From Paraliobacillus quinghaiensis (GTDB taxonomy: Bacteria > Bacillota > Bacilli > Bacillales > Amphibacillaceae): a stretch of DNA of 44,883 bases. Every line of letters starts with the position of its first letter. The stretch's first letter is position 1. The DNA lies in contig NZ_QJSH01000021.1 in NCBI RefSeq assembly GCF_003426025.1, positions 1-44,883 on the forward strand, in the 5' to 3' direction. Shown one piece after another: positions 7,264 through 16,369 of the stretch. The notes beneath the pieces are model-generated. The model ran no database searches, had not been told where the DNA came from, and saw only the letters and a list, made by a program, of their open reading frames with translations. The translations under genes were made by a program, and so were the position numbers.

Positions 7264-8871
7264 ATGAAATTTAAAAAACTAATCACTTTATTAAGTACAA
7301 CAGTTGTAGCTGGACTCTTTTTGTTAGGTTGTTCTTCCAATTCTGAGACAGAAAATTCTGGAACACCACAAAACTTAGAGAATGTTGAAATGCTACACTC
7401 AGAATCTAATGGTGTATATTACGAAATATTTGTTCGGGCTTTTGCTGATTCTGATGGAGATGGTTTAGGAGACCTTAACGGGATCATATCCAAATTGGAT
7501 TATTTAGAGGAACTGGGAATTGAAGGCATTTGGTTAATGCCAATAAACCCTTCACCTAGTTACCATGGATACGATGTAACAGATTATCGAAGTGTCAATG
7601 AGCAATATGGAACTACGGATGACATGAAGGCACTTATAAAAGAAGCGCATGAAAGAGATATTAAAATTCTGATGGATCTCGTTGTCAACCATACGAGTCG
7701 CAGCCACCCTTGGTTTGAGAAAGCTATGGAAGGTGATCCAAAATATGAAGATTACTTCGTATGGGCATCTGAAGACACGAACACTTCAGCACGCGGAGAA
7801 TGGAATCAGTCCGTTTGGCATAGAGCAAGAAATGGAAACTATTATGAGGCGGTTTTTTGGGATGGGATGCCTGATCTTAACTTTGAAAATCCCGAAGTTA
7901 GAAATGAAATTCATGATATAGGTAGATTTTGGCTTGAAGAAGTTGGTGTTGATGGATTTAGATTAGATGCGGCTAAGCACATCTATTCAAGTACAAGTTC
8001 TGAGATTGATGAAGAAAATGACCATAAATGGTGGAGAGAATTTAGAGATGAAATGGAAAAGGCTAAGTCAGACGTGATTTTACTCGGTGAAGTGTGGGAT
8101 GCTCCAACAGTTGCTGGTCCCTATTTAGAAGATGGACTAACCTCTACGTTTAATTTTGATTTAGCAGGTAAAATCCTTCAATCAGCTAGCTCTGAAAAAG
8201 ATGCTGGACTTGCATCTTATCTAACTAAAATTAGAGATTATTTTAGTAATGTATCTGGTGGTGAGTTCACTGACTCAACTTTTATCACTAACCATGATAT
8301 GAATCGTGTCATGAGCGAGTTAAACGGAAACATCAACCAAGGAAAGATGGCGGCTTCCCTATTGTTAACTCTTCCTGGACGTCCTTTCATCTATTATGGT
8401 GAAGAAACAGGGTTATATGGTGAAAAGCCTGATGAAGAGATTCGTGAGCCCTTCCTTTGGAAACGAGATGAAAATGCTACAGAGCAAACATCTTGGAGAA
8501 AATTAAAGCACAATAAAGATTTTGAAACACTTTCTGTAGAAGCTCAATTGGAAGATGAGAACTCCATGTTAAATCACTATAAAAGGATGATTCATCTACG
8601 TCGTTCTAGTAAAGTCCTTATGGAAGGAGAAATAGATTCTTCTTTAACTAAAGAGAAAGGTATTGCATCATTTAAACGAATATTAGATGATGAGTCTATG
8701 CTTGTACTTCATAATTTATCTGGTGATGAAATGAATTTTGAGTTAGCAGAAAAGGAAAGCGACTATACCGAAATTTATTACAAAACAAAACAAGAAATTG
8801 AAGTAACAAACAATGAAGGTACCATACTAGTAAAACTACCACCTTACTCATCAGTATTTTTAACGAACTAA
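7264..8871 (+). CDS. GH13 alpha-amylase family lipoprotein
   Basis: This 535-residue enzyme should cleave alpha-glucosidic bonds in starch-type glucans outside the cell. The lipobox LLGC puts Cys23 as the lipidated residue, so it is held on the outer face of the membrane. GH13 motifs appear in order: a calcium-loop-like DSDGDGLGD (62-70), DLVVNH (138-143), GFRLDAAKH with nucleophile Asp235, LLGEVW with acid Glu276, and TNHD with Asp345. The overall form resembles lipoprotein alpha-amylases and oligo-1,6-glucosidase relatives; exact specificity cannot be read. The ATG has an AGGGGAG site. Its divergent GH97 neighbour and the shared cre control suggest joint action on alpha-glucan. Confidence 0.92.
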   Translation: MKFKKLITLLSTTVVAGLFLLGCSSNSETENSGTPQNLENVEMLHSESNGVYYEIFVRAFADSDGDGLGDLNGIISKLDYLEELGIEGIWLMPINPSPSYHGYDVTDYRSVNEQYGTTDDMKALIKEAHERDIKILMDLVVNHTSRSHPWFEKAMEGDPKYEDYFVWASEDTNTSARGEWNQSVWHRARNGNYYEAVFWDGMPDLNFENPEVRNEIHDIGRFWLEEVGVDGFRLDAAKHIYSSTSSEIDEENDHKWWREFRDEMEKAKSDVILLGEVWDAPTVAGPYLEDGLTSTFNFDLAGKILQSASSEKDAGLASYLTKIRDYFSNVSGGEFTDSTFITNHDMNRVMSELNGNINQGKMAASLLLTLPGRPFIYYGEETGLYGEKPDEEIREPFLWKRDENATEQTSWRKLKHNKDFETLSVEAQLEDENSMLNHYKRMIHLRRSSKVLMEGEIDSSLTKEKGIASFKRILDDESMLVLHNLSGDEMNFELAEKESDYTEIYYKTKQEIEVTNNEGTILVKLPPYSSVFLTN

Positions 8872-8882
8872 CATCCAGGGGG

Positions 8883-9026
8883 GAAGCAGGGGACGTTTCT
8901 CTGCTTCCTTTTTTCCTTCCACTTCCTTTTTATTCCTTAAACATCAGGTCGGTGACACACCTAAAATCCCTGAAGCTGGCGTTTTGAACTTTCTTCAACC
9001 TCTTTTATTCTGTGTTAATATGTTAC
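8883..9026 (+). repeat. 144-bp dispersed repeat, copy 1, with terminator hairpin
   Basis: Nearly identical to 17492-17635. It opens with GAAGCAG...CTGCTTC (7-bp stem, 12-nt loop) followed by CCTTTTTT, which would act as an intrinsic terminator 11 bp after the GH13 stop. The rest has no recognised coding content. Copy 1 ends exactly where the TnpB remnant begins. Confidence 0.8.
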
Positions 9027-9521
9027 CTGTTTCCTATTGCAGTATTAGATAAACACATCAAACTCCCAAAACTGGGACTTGTTCGTTATGCTAAAAGCCG
9101 AGAAGTAAAAGGTAGAATTTTGAATGTTACCGTTAGGCAAAACCCTTCTGGAAAATACTTTGTTTCTATATTAACTAAAACACAAGTTAAAGAAATTCCT
9201 AAAACAGGCTCAGCTATCGGAATAGACGTAGGCCTGAAAAATTTTGCTATTGTTTCAGATGGGACAATCTATTTTAATCCAAGGTTCTTCCGAACCTTGG
9301 AAGAAAAGTTAGCCAAAGCACAAAGGATTATGAGTAGACGCACAAAATATGGTGCAAATTGGAATAAAGCTAGAATCAAAGTAGCTCGTATCCATGAAAA
9401 GATTGCTAACGCACGAAAAGATTACTTAGATAAAATCTCTACTGAGATTGTCAAAAATCACAACTTGGCAAAGGCAATTAGTGAAGTTAAAAAAAACATG
9501 GAATCTTATAAAATTTCCTAA
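9012..9521 (+). pseudogene. tnpB: TnpB remnant (IS200/IS605-type), truncated and internally deleted
   Basis: The frame encodes about 160 residues that match the middle of TnpB, the RNA-guided nuclease of IS200/IS605 elements. Visible parts are LPKLGLVRYAKSREVKGRI, GKYFVSI and the RuvC-I segment IGIDVGLKNFAIVSDG. The N-terminal half is missing. The frame then jumps from STEIVKNH directly to NLAKAISEV. In intact relatives a stretch containing the RuvC-II Glu (IEDL) separates these two sites, and a second KNH precedes NLAKAISEV. The match ends after that point and the zinc-finger region is absent. The protein cannot be an active nuclease. The GTG at 9012 comes from the abutting repeat and is not a native start. 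Confidence 0.8.
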
Positions 9522-9603
9522 GGATGAGAAGGGTGAAGTCCTTTCCTGTTATCCCATCTAGAGAGAATATGTTTCTGATATAAAAAATTTAAAATAAGAT
9601 GTA

Positions 9604-9815
9604 AAAAGCAAGAGGATCACCGATTGAATCCCCATAGCATTGTGACTGCGACTTCGCCCTTCTGGGACAATCAAAAATTTTGCGTGTAGGCTTAATACAG
9701 ACATAGAAGAAGGCACAACGAGCAGAAAAAATCCGCCCGTTGCGCCTCCCTCCCTTCCTTCTGGCAAAACTTCCGATTTTCCCCTAAAAGAACCGTCACC
9801 CGCTCCCCTTCTTTT
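9604..9815 (-). repeat. Long dispersed intergenic repeat (family A), copy 1
   Basis: It shares its order of blocks with 22659-22855: TTGAATCC, CTTCTGGGACAATCAAAA, CGTGTAGGCT, then a hairpin GAAGGCACAACGAGCAGA...GTTGCGCC and an end resembling GAACCGTCCCCTGCTTCC. Shorter copies are at 22222-22290, 33563-33686 and, inverted, 37390-37487. No open frame is shared, so it behaves as a non-coding mobile or structural repeat. Confidence 0.75.
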
Positions 9816-9861
9816 CAACAAATAAACATGTAATAAAACATTTTTTTATATAATAAAACTC

Positions 9862-9890
9862 TTGAGTGTTATCCTTCTCTTTATTATACT
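9862..9890 (+). promoter_or_regulatory. Promoter of GH43 gene
   Basis: TTGAGT (9862-9867), 17 bp, TATACT (9885-9890), about 40 bp before the start codon. Confidence 0.6.
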
Positions 9891-9932
9891 GATAGTAGTG
9901 GAACTAAACTATAATCACATAGGGGGCATTAT

Positions 9933-10958
9933 ATGAAAAAGATTTTTCTGTTTCTCTTTATTACAACATTGTTTGTAATAACTGCTTGCGGTGATAGTGA
10001 AGTTAATGAGACGACTTTTCAAAATCCTGTTTATGAACCTGTTTTGGCTGATCCTTCTATTATCAAGGCTGATGATGGCTATTACTATGCCTATGGTACA
10101 GAGGATGCATGGGGAGAACATTCTAAAGCTGTTTTTACACCAATCATAAAATCGAAAAATTTAATCGATTGGGAGTATGTAGGACCAGCATTTGAAGCAA
10201 AGCCGAATTGGAAGGGGGCGGGCAGTCTTTGGGCACCTGATATTCAAAAATACCAAGATAAATACTATTTATACTATTCTCTGTCAATCTGGGGAGATTC
10301 GAATCCTGGTATTGGTGTCGCATTATCCGACAATCCTGAAGGCCCATTCGAAGACCAAGGAAAGCTTTTCACTAGTGAGGAAATAGGCGTAGCTAACTCT
10401 ATTGACCCATTTTTCTATCTGACTGAAGATGGTATTCCTTATCTGTTTTGGGGAAGCTTTCATGGAATCTATGGAATTGAGTTAGCAGAAGATGGATTAA
10501 GTACAAAGGGAGAAAAGTTCCAAATTGCTGGTGATGCGTTTGAAGCACCTTATATTATCAAAAGAGAGGATTACTATTATTTCTTTGGTTCACTAGGATC
10601 CTGTTGTGATGGGGCAAATAGTACGTACCATGTTGCAGTTGGTCGGTCTGACAATCTACTAGGACCTTACCTTGATAAGAATGGTAAGGATATTAAAAAC
10701 AGTACTGGAACAACAATCCTTCAAGGTCAAGAAGATGGTCTTTATGTAGGACCTGGCCACAATGCAATTGTTCAAGATGATGAAGGTACAGATTGGTTAA
10801 TTTACCATGCTATTAATAAAGAAGACTCAAAACTATGGACAGGAGCTTCTAGAAGACCTGTTATGATTGATCCAATTGTTTGGGAAGATGGCTGGCCTAA
10901 AGTTAAAGACCAACAACCAAATACAGAAGACCAACCAGCTCCAGTCATCAACCAGTAA
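9933..10958 (+). CDS. GH43 family glycosidase lipoprotein (arabinanase/arabinofuranosidase-like)
   Basis: The 341 residues form a single five-bladed propeller domain typical of GH43. A lipobox ITAC makes Cys19 the lipidated residue. The three conserved acids are visible: Asp40 in LADPSII (general base), Asp158 in NSIDPFF (pKa modulator) and Glu204 in EAPYI (general acid). Family members release arabinose or xylose from plant polysaccharides; the short single-domain form and sequence style look most like arabinan-active enzymes, which is inference. It has its own promoter and ends in a shared bidirectional terminator facing the GH2 gene. The GH2/ABC operon next door may import what it releases. 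Confidence 0.85.
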   Translation: MKKIFLFLFITTLFVITACGDSEVNETTFQNPVYEPVLADPSIIKADDGYYYAYGTEDAWGEHSKAVFTPIIKSKNLIDWEYVGPAFEAKPNWKGAGSLWAPDIQKYQDKYYLYYSLSIWGDSNPGIGVALSDNPEGPFEDQGKLFTSEEIGVANSIDPFFYLTEDGIPYLFWGSFHGIYGIELAEDGLSTKGEKFQIAGDAFEAPYIIKREDYYYFFGSLGSCCDGANSTYHVAVGRSDNLLGPYLDKNGKDIKNSTGTTILQGQEDGLYVGPGHNAIVQDDEGTDWLIYHAINKEDSKLWTGASRRPVMIDPIVWEDGWPKVKDQQPNTEDQPAPVINQ

Positions 10959-10971
10959 CATAACAATCTAT

Positions 10972-11027
10972 AAAACTACTAAAGAGCCATCAATCTAACA
11001 TAAGATTGATGGCTCTTTAGTAGTTTT
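10972..11027. terminator. Bidirectional intrinsic terminator (25-bp perfect stem)
   Basis: The arms 10972-10996 and 11003-11027 pair perfectly over 25 bp with a 6-nt loop. A-rich and T-rich flanks serve both strands. It separates the converging GH43 and GH2 genes, and its right arm overlaps the GH2 stop codon. Confidence 0.9.
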
Positions 11028-12792
11028 ATTTTTGGCTGTTAATCTCTCTAATAGCACTTAAGTCACATTTTGGCTTTCTGTCATAGGTTAACAACCCATT
11101 AATCTCCTGCTCAACATCCGTTAATTGAGTGTAGCAAAACCCTTGAATCACTTCAGATTGCTGAAGCGCTTCTGTTTGTTCCTTATATTCCTCAATCAAA
11201 TCTTTTCCTGAGTTTACCGCCGAATAACCCCAGCCATCTTCTACGTTTTCTTGGTCTTTGTCAAATGCTATTCCACCATATTCTGTAATCATTATTGGTT
11301 CGCCACGATAACCAAACCCCTCGGCATATATCGTTCGATTAGCTGGTGTTGTTGTGACAGCAGATTCTACTGATGTATATGTTTTTTTCATTTCTTCAGC
11401 AGAAAGGTAATTATGAATGCCGCAGATATCTGAAATTGTATGCTCCCATCCCTCATTAGACAATACTGGACGAGTGGTATCCAACGACTTCGTTAGATAA
11501 TACATCGATAGAGAGTGATCTTGCTGCTGTTTTTCATGAGCCACGCGAGAAATACCCCAACTCTCATTTAGTGGAACCCACGTGACAATTGATGGGTGAC
11601 TATAATCTCGCTTCACCGCTTCTACCCATTCACCAGTTATTCGCTCTACCGCATTCTCACTATATTCTGAGCAGTTAGCCATCTCTCCCCAAACAAGAAA
11701 ACCTAACTTATCGGCCCAATACAGGAATCGTGGGTCTTCTACCTTTTGGTGTTTTCTTGCCCCATTGAATCCCATCTCTTTCGCAAGCTCAATGTCTTGT
11801 TTAAGCGCATCATCTGAAGGAGCAGTTAATAATCCACCAGGGAAATATCCTTGATCAAGAACTAACTTCTGATAATACATTTTATTATTTAAAAGGAACT
11901 TCCCATTTTCCACAGAAACCTTTCGCATCCCAAAATAACTAGTGATGTGATCGATAATCTCCCCATTAGAAATAAGCGTAAGCTCAACATCAAATAAGTT
12001 AGGATGTTCAGGAGTCCAATACCAGCCCGGTCCATGGATATTACTACGATCTGTAAAACGATTACGAACATTAAAGCTTCGTTTTAGATACGTTTCATAC
12101 AATGTTGTTGTGTCGGAAAGAATCTCTTTTCCATCAAAAGTAATAGTTACTCGAAGCTGAAGATTATCAGTTACTGCTCCATCCACCTCTAACTCTAGGT
12201 CAATGTCACCCCTGTCTAGTTGAGGTGTCCATCGAATCGATTCAATTCTTTGCTCATGGACAGGCTCTAACCAGACAGTTTGCCATATGCCAGTTGTTCT
12301 TGTATAAAAAATCGAAGCAGATTTTTCATGCCAATACTGTTTCCCTCTAGGAATTGTTACATCTTCTGAAGGATCCTCTACACGAACAACAAGCTCGTTA
12401 TCTCCATCCTTTAAAAAGTGGGATATATTTGCGAAAAATGGTGTATTACCACCTTGATGGTAAGTCACCTTTTCCCCATTAACGTATACCCAGGCCCGAT
12501 AGTCAACCGCACCAAAATTTAATAAAATTTCTTTCCCCTTCCAAGCATTGGGGATTGAAAAAGATCTATGGTACCAAACAATATCGTGAAATGCCCCATC
12601 ACCTATCCCACTCTTTTCAGCCTGGTAGGCAAAAGGTACTTTAATCGTTGTTTGGGTTGGAAAGGACAAATACCATTTTTCCTTTACTCCTTTATTTTCA
12701 TCATCAAAAGCAAAATTCCATGTTCCATTTAAATTTAACCATTCTTCTCGTTGGAATTGTGGTCGTGGATATTCTTTTTCTAAATTCGCCAT
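11026..12792 (-). CDS. GH2 family glycoside hydrolase (beta-glucuronidase/galactosidase type)
   Basis: This 588-residue enzyme has the short GH2 plan: sugar-binding jelly roll (about 1-180), immunoglobulin-like domain (about 180-295) and TIM barrel. The acid/base Glu410 is in WVPLNESWG and the nucleophile Glu504 in MITEYGG. No signal peptide is present, so it works in the cytoplasm, probably on an oligosaccharide or glycoside brought in by the two permeases and binding protein encoded just upstream. The sugar specificity (galactoside, glucuronide, arabinopyranoside or mannoside) cannot be decided from sequence alone. It is the last gene of the operon, 23 bp after the permease, with a GGGGGA ribosome site. 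Confidence 0.88.
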   Translation of the reverse strand: MANLEKEYPRPQFQREEWLNLNGTWNFAFDDENKGVKEKWYLSFPTQTTIKVPFAYQAEKSGIGDGAFHDIVWYHRSFSIPNAWKGKEILLNFGAVDYRAWVYVNGEKVTYHQGGNTPFFANISHFLKDGDNELVVRVEDPSEDVTIPRGKQYWHEKSASIFYTRTTGIWQTVWLEPVHEQRIESIRWTPQLDRGDIDLELEVDGAVTDNLQLRVTITFDGKEILSDTTTLYETYLKRSFNVRNRFTDRSNIHGPGWYWTPEHPNLFDVELTLISNGEIIDHITSYFGMRKVSVENGKFLLNNKMYYQKLVLDQGYFPGGLLTAPSDDALKQDIELAKEMGFNGARKHQKVEDPRFLYWADKLGFLVWGEMANCSEYSENAVERITGEWVEAVKRDYSHPSIVTWVPLNESWGISRVAHEKQQQDHSLSMYYLTKSLDTTRPVLSNEGWEHTISDICGIHNYLSAEEMKKTYTSVESAVTTTPANRTIYAEGFGYRGEPIMITEYGGIAFDKDQENVEDGWGYSAVNSGKDLIEEYKEQTEALQQSEVIQGFCYTQLTDVEQEINGLLTYDRKPKCDLSAIREINSQK

Positions 12793-12815
12793 CTTAAGTC
12801 CCCCAGTTGTATGGT

Positions 12816-13649
12816 TTATTTAATACCTGTTTGTGTAATTCCTTTAATCAATTGTTTTTGTCCAATTAAAAATACGATAACAATCGGGATCGTAGCGATT
12901 GTGGTTAAGGCCATCAACTTACCATAAGAAGAAACAAAGCTACCTTGCTGCATAATGGCAATACCAGTTGTGATCGTTCTCATTTCAGGAGTGTTTGTTG
13001 CTACTAACGGCCATAAGAAGTCGTTATATATTGTCATGAATGAAAAAATTGCGAGCGTCCACATAATCGGTCTTGCAGAAGGTACGACTACTTTAATAAA
13101 AATTTGCCACTTATTCGCGCCATCCAAACGTGCTGCCTCTTCCAACTCTTTCGGAAAACCTCTGAAGAATTGATATAGCAAAAAGACACCAAATGCATTA
13201 GCGGTATATGGGAAAATTAAAGCCATATACGTATTCAATAGTCCAAGATTACTGAATTGCATATATAAAGGTAAAAAAGTTATAACAAACGGAATCATTA
13301 ATGTACTTATAAAAAGTGGAAATAAATACTTTTTAAAAGGTACGTCTAATCTTGCTAGACCATACGCTGCCATTGAATCGACAGTCACAATAATACCTGA
13401 ACCAACTATTCCAACAAATAAGGAGTTGAACATCCACTTAAAAATTGGGACATTGATACTTTGCGAAAGTAAAGTGTACGTATAATTTTCGAATGTGAAA
13501 TTCTTCGGAAACCAATTTAGTCCGCCAGCAATCGCCTCAAAGTCATTCTTAAATGAGGTCATCACCATCCAAAAGAGAGGAATTAGAAAAAGGATCGCCA
13601 AGACCACTGCTAACAATATTAAGAGTGTTTTCTTTACTGGTTGTCTCAA
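12816..13649 (-). CDS. Sugar ABC transporter permease, MalG/LacG type
   Basis: This inner-membrane permease has about six helices and the EAA loop EAARLDGANKWQIF that docks the ATPase. It pairs with the MalF-type subunit encoded just upstream. I place the start at TTG 13649, giving 277 residues beginning MRQPVKKTLL, because AAAGGAGG lies 8 bp before it and it begins one base after the upstream stop. The longer ATG start at 13676 would put that ribosome site inside the coding region. No ATPase gene lies in the operon, so a shared MsmX-type ATPase elsewhere is likely. Confidence 0.9.
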   Translation of the reverse strand: MRQPVKKTLLILLAVVLAILFLIPLFWMVMTSFKNDFEAIAGGLNWFPKNFTFENYTYTLLSQSINVPIFKWMFNSLFVGIVGSGIIVTVDSMAAYGLARLDVPFKKYLFPLFISTLMIPFVITFLPLYMQFSNLGLLNTYMALIFPYTANAFGVFLLYQFFRGFPKELEEAARLDGANKWQIFIKVVVPSARPIMWTLAIFSFMTIYNDFLWPLVATNTPEMRTITTGIAIMQQGSFVSSYGKLMALTTIATIPIVIVFLIGQKQLIKGITQTGIK

Positions 13650-13650
13650 C

Positions 13651-14610
13651 TTAAGCGCCTCCTTTGTTAGTGGCATTAGATACCTTAAACTGAATAACAG
13701 AAACTATAATCATAATTAGCGCCATTAAAATTGCCATTGCCGAAGCCGATCCGAGCTCCCTTTGTTCAAATGCTTGCTGCACAATACCCATTAACAATAC
13801 TTCCGTTGAATCCCCAGGTCCACCTCTTGTCATTAAGTAAGGCTGCCCATAAACATTAAAGGATGCAATCGTTGAAGTAATAACAACAAATAACATAATC
13901 GGCCTAATCGATGGGAGTGTGATTCGGTAAAACTTCTGCCATGCACTGGCTCCATCAATCGATGCTGCTTCATACATATCTTCAGGTACTTCATTCAAGG
14001 CATTGATAAAGATGATCATATTAAAACCAATCGTCCACCAAACTGTTGCGAGGACAAGGGATATCCATGCAAAAGGCTGCTTTGTTAGCCAAGGAACTGG
14101 GTCAAAGCCTAGTTGCATCAAATAATTGTTTAAAAGACCTGAATTTGTATCTAGAATCCATAAAAAGATTATCGAGATTACCGATACAGAAATCGCATAA
14201 GGAATAAAGTATACTGTTCGAAAAAACGTCCTTATTTTTCCTGGCAAACTATTAAGTAGTAATGCTAACCCTAGCCCAACAATAACGAGCAATGGAACAG
14301 AAAAAATTACGAACTGAAAGGTTTTCAAAAGCCCTTCAAAAAATAGGCTGGATAATGCTGTATCCGGTGTGAATATTCTTATATAATTTTCAAATCCAAT
14401 AAATACATGGTCTTTGGATAGAAGGTTATAGTCATGAAAACTAATGTAAATACCATAAATTAATGGAAAGAATAAAAATGAGCCGAACAGGAGGAGATAT
14501 GGTAAAACGAATAAGAAGGATGTTGCCTTTGATCTCCTATTACTTCTAACTATCGACTTGCTGAGACCGACTTGTTTCATCAATTGTTTGTTACTGGTTT
14601 GATTGGTCAC
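13651..14610 (-). CDS. Sugar ABC transporter permease, MalF/LacF type
   Basis: The 319-residue membrane protein has a hydrophilic N-terminus of about 28 residues, six predicted helices and the EAA loop EAASIDGASAWQKFYRITLP. It forms the translocation pore with the MalG-type partner that follows at once. The GTG start at 14610 has a GGGGTGA-type site. A strong stem-loop (14657-14690) separates it from the binding-protein gene, so the permeases are probably made in smaller amounts than the binding protein. Confidence 0.9.
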   Translation of the reverse strand: MTNQTSNKQLMKQVGLSKSIVRSNRRSKATSFLFVLPYLLLFGSFLFFPLIYGIYISFHDYNLLSKDHVFIGFENYIRIFTPDTALSSLFFEGLLKTFQFVIFSVPLLVIVGLGLALLLNSLPGKIRTFFRTVYFIPYAISVSVISIIFLWILDTNSGLLNNYLMQLGFDPVPWLTKQPFAWISLVLATVWWTIGFNMIIFINALNEVPEDMYEAASIDGASAWQKFYRITLPSIRPIMLFVVITSTIASFNVYGQPYLMTRGGPGDSTEVLLMGIVQQAFEQRELGSASAMAILMALIMIIVSVIQFKVSNATNKGGA

Positions 14611-14656
14611 TTTCCATCACCCCACTCTAAGTGAATTTATAATAGTTGATTTAAGA

Positions 14657-14690
14657 AAAAGGAGCACTTCCAATTGGACATGCTCCTTTT
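14657..14690 (-). terminator. Intercistronic stem-loop, partial terminator
   Basis: AAAAGGAGCA (14657-14666) pairs with TGCTCCTTTT (14681-14690). On the minus strand a T-run follows. Its place between binding-protein and permease genes suggests attenuation or protection of the upstream mRNA. Confidence 0.75.
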
Positions 14691-14722
14691 CACATTAACC
14701 CAACGTTTATTATGAGATTATA

Positions 14723-16033
14723 TTACTCTTCCAATGATTGTGATGCCTTATCTTGTGCTTCCTGTAGAGCTTCTTCCACACCTGATTGTCCTAATAACGC
14801 TGCGTTGATTTCTTCCATTAATGGATCAACAGCTAATCCCCAGTTTTCAACATCTGGTGAGAAAACAACATCATCAAATTGCTTCGCTACTTGTGGAGAT
14901 TGAATATTAACTTCTTGGAATGCATCACTTTCATACGTTGCTTTTGCAGCTGGTGCTTGCCCAGACTCAGCCCAAGCTAATGTATTATCCCCCACATAAC
15001 GTAAGAAGTTCAAGATTCCATCTATTTTCGCGTCATCTACACTTTCAGGAATCACAAAGTTGTGTGAGTTCGCAAATACTGCTTCTTGTTCCGTTCCTAA
15101 TTGTGGTACAGGAGCAACACCAAAGTTCATACCTGCATCAACCCATTGTTGTAGCATCCATGGTCCATTTAAATGCATTGCATTTCTTCCTTGCAAAAAC
15201 AAAGTAACCTCACCATCCTGCTGTACATCTGCAGGTGAAACTTCATACTCTGCAATTAAATCTCTTTGGAATTGTAATGCCTCGACAACCTCTGGTGCTG
15301 TAAAGTTAACTTCGCCATCAGTATAAAGTTCTCCACCATTTTGCGCTACAAGAGTTGGAAAAATAAACTGTTGCGGCCAAAGTGTCGGCACTACGTAACC
15401 ATATTCATTTTTATCTGCGTTTGTTAATTTTTGTGCATATTCTATGAATTCTTCACGGTTTGTTGGTGGTTGTTCCGGATCTAATCCTGCCGCTTCAAAC
15501 ATGTCTTTATTCCAGTAGAACATTAATGGATGGATATCAAGTGGTAAACCATAGATTTCCCCATTAACTGTTGCACCTTCAATTCCTCGCTCGTGATATT
15601 GAGCGGCTGTAACATCCCCACCCAATATATCATCTAGAGGCTTTAGTATATCTTTTTCTGAATAAGTAAATATTTGATCACCATGCATGATTAGTACGTC
15701 TGGTGTATTGTCACCACCATTAAATGAAAGGTCAACTGTTTTATAATAGTCTGTTTGTGGTACAATCTGAAAATCTACTTGATAATCATCTTGAGATGCA
15801 TTGTAGTCATCAACAATTTTTTTCATAAACGGACCGTCTGCTCCTGAAAACGGTGCCCAGAAAGAAATCTCTTGTGTTTCTGTGCTTCCAGAATCTGATG
15901 AATTTGATGAGTCTGAACCATTAGTATCTTCACCATCATCCCCCGATGCACCACTATTTCCACTACAGGCTGCCAAAACTAAGATCAAAAATACTGACAA
16001 TAAACTAATTAACCATTTTTTATTTCTCACCAT
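14723..16033 (-). CDS. Extracellular sugar-binding lipoprotein of ABC transporter
   Basis: This is a MalE/UgpB-type solute-binding protein of 436 residues. The signal peptide ends in the lipobox LAAC followed by an acidic Ser/Asp/Gly linker, so it is tethered outside the membrane. It captures an oligosaccharide and delivers it to the two permeases encoded downstream. I choose the ATG at 16033 (MVRNKKWL), since AGGAG lies 8 bp before it. An upstream in-frame GTG at 16042 overlaps that ribosome site and is not usable. The gene is the first of the operon and has a promoter and cre box upstream. The ligand cannot be read from sequence. Confidence 0.9.
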   Translation of the reverse strand: MVRNKKWLISLLSVFLILVLAACSGNSGASGDDGEDTNGSDSSNSSDSGSTETQEISFWAPFSGADGPFMKKIVDDYNASQDDYQVDFQIVPQTDYYKTVDLSFNGGDNTPDVLIMHGDQIFTYSEKDILKPLDDILGGDVTAAQYHERGIEGATVNGEIYGLPLDIHPLMFYWNKDMFEAAGLDPEQPPTNREEFIEYAQKLTNADKNEYGYVVPTLWPQQFIFPTLVAQNGGELYTDGEVNFTAPEVVEALQFQRDLIAEYEVSPADVQQDGEVTLFLQGRNAMHLNGPWMLQQWVDAGMNFGVAPVPQLGTEQEAVFANSHNFVIPESVDDAKIDGILNFLRYVGDNTLAWAESGQAPAAKATYESDAFQEVNIQSPQVAKQFDDVVFSPDVENWGLAVDPLMEEINAALLGQSGVEEALQEAQDKASQSLEE

Positions 16034-16227
16034 GAATTTCACTCCTAATTTCAGATTGTTTTAACGCTTTGCTCCGATCAGTTGCGCGCAACAACGTAAA
16101 TTGTTTGATCGCTACCCTGAAAGGTTAATGAATACCAGCTTAATAAGGTTATAGAATCATAAACAATGGCTCCACACCTTACCACAAAAGGTCAACAGTA
16201 CTCAGAGTAACTCCTATCCCCCTTTAT

Positions 16228-16241
16228 ATAAAACGCTTTCA
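16228..16241 (-). promoter_or_regulatory. cre-like box of sugar-uptake operon
   Basis: On the minus strand this is TGAAAGCGTTTTAT, close to the CcpA consensus except at the last positions. It starts about 14 bp downstream of the -10 box, the same layout as at the GH13 gene. Confidence 0.6.
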
Positions 16242-16254
16242 TGTTTACGGATTT

Positions 16255-16284
16255 ATTGTAACACCAAAACATATTTTACATCAA
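16255..16284 (-). promoter_or_regulatory. Promoter of sugar-uptake operon
   Basis: On the minus strand TTGATG (16279-16284), an 18-bp spacer, then TACAAT (16255-16260) inside an extended -10 TGTTACAAT. Confidence 0.6.
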
Positions 16285-16369
16285 GTATTTTTGTAATAAA
16301 AAATAAAAAAATAGAACAAAACTTGTAAACAGCTTTGTTCTAGGTACTTTATAACTATTTTTGAGAGGA

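Larger units (their letters stand above)
9522..9932. other. Intergenic region with dispersed repeat
   Basis: It contains the 9604-9815 dispersed repeat and the GH43 promoter at 9862-9890. The start of the stretch may hold decayed element sequence after the TnpB remnant. No gene was seen. Confidence 0.5.
16043..16369. promoter_or_regulatory. Control region of the sugar-uptake operon
   Basis: It holds the promoter at 16255-16284 and the cre box at 16228-16241, leaving a leader of over 200 bases before the binding-protein start. No coding frame was seen. No clear terminator was recognised after the regulator gene. Confidence 0.5.

Noticed and set aside
9012-9521. Active TnpB with guide RNA
   Set aside because: The N-terminal half, the RuvC-II region and the C-terminus are missing, and no intact 3' end with a guide scaffold follows.
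9558-9821. Minus-strand gene of 87 codons
   Set aside because: It lies wholly in the family A repeat, and other copies do not keep the frame open in the same way.
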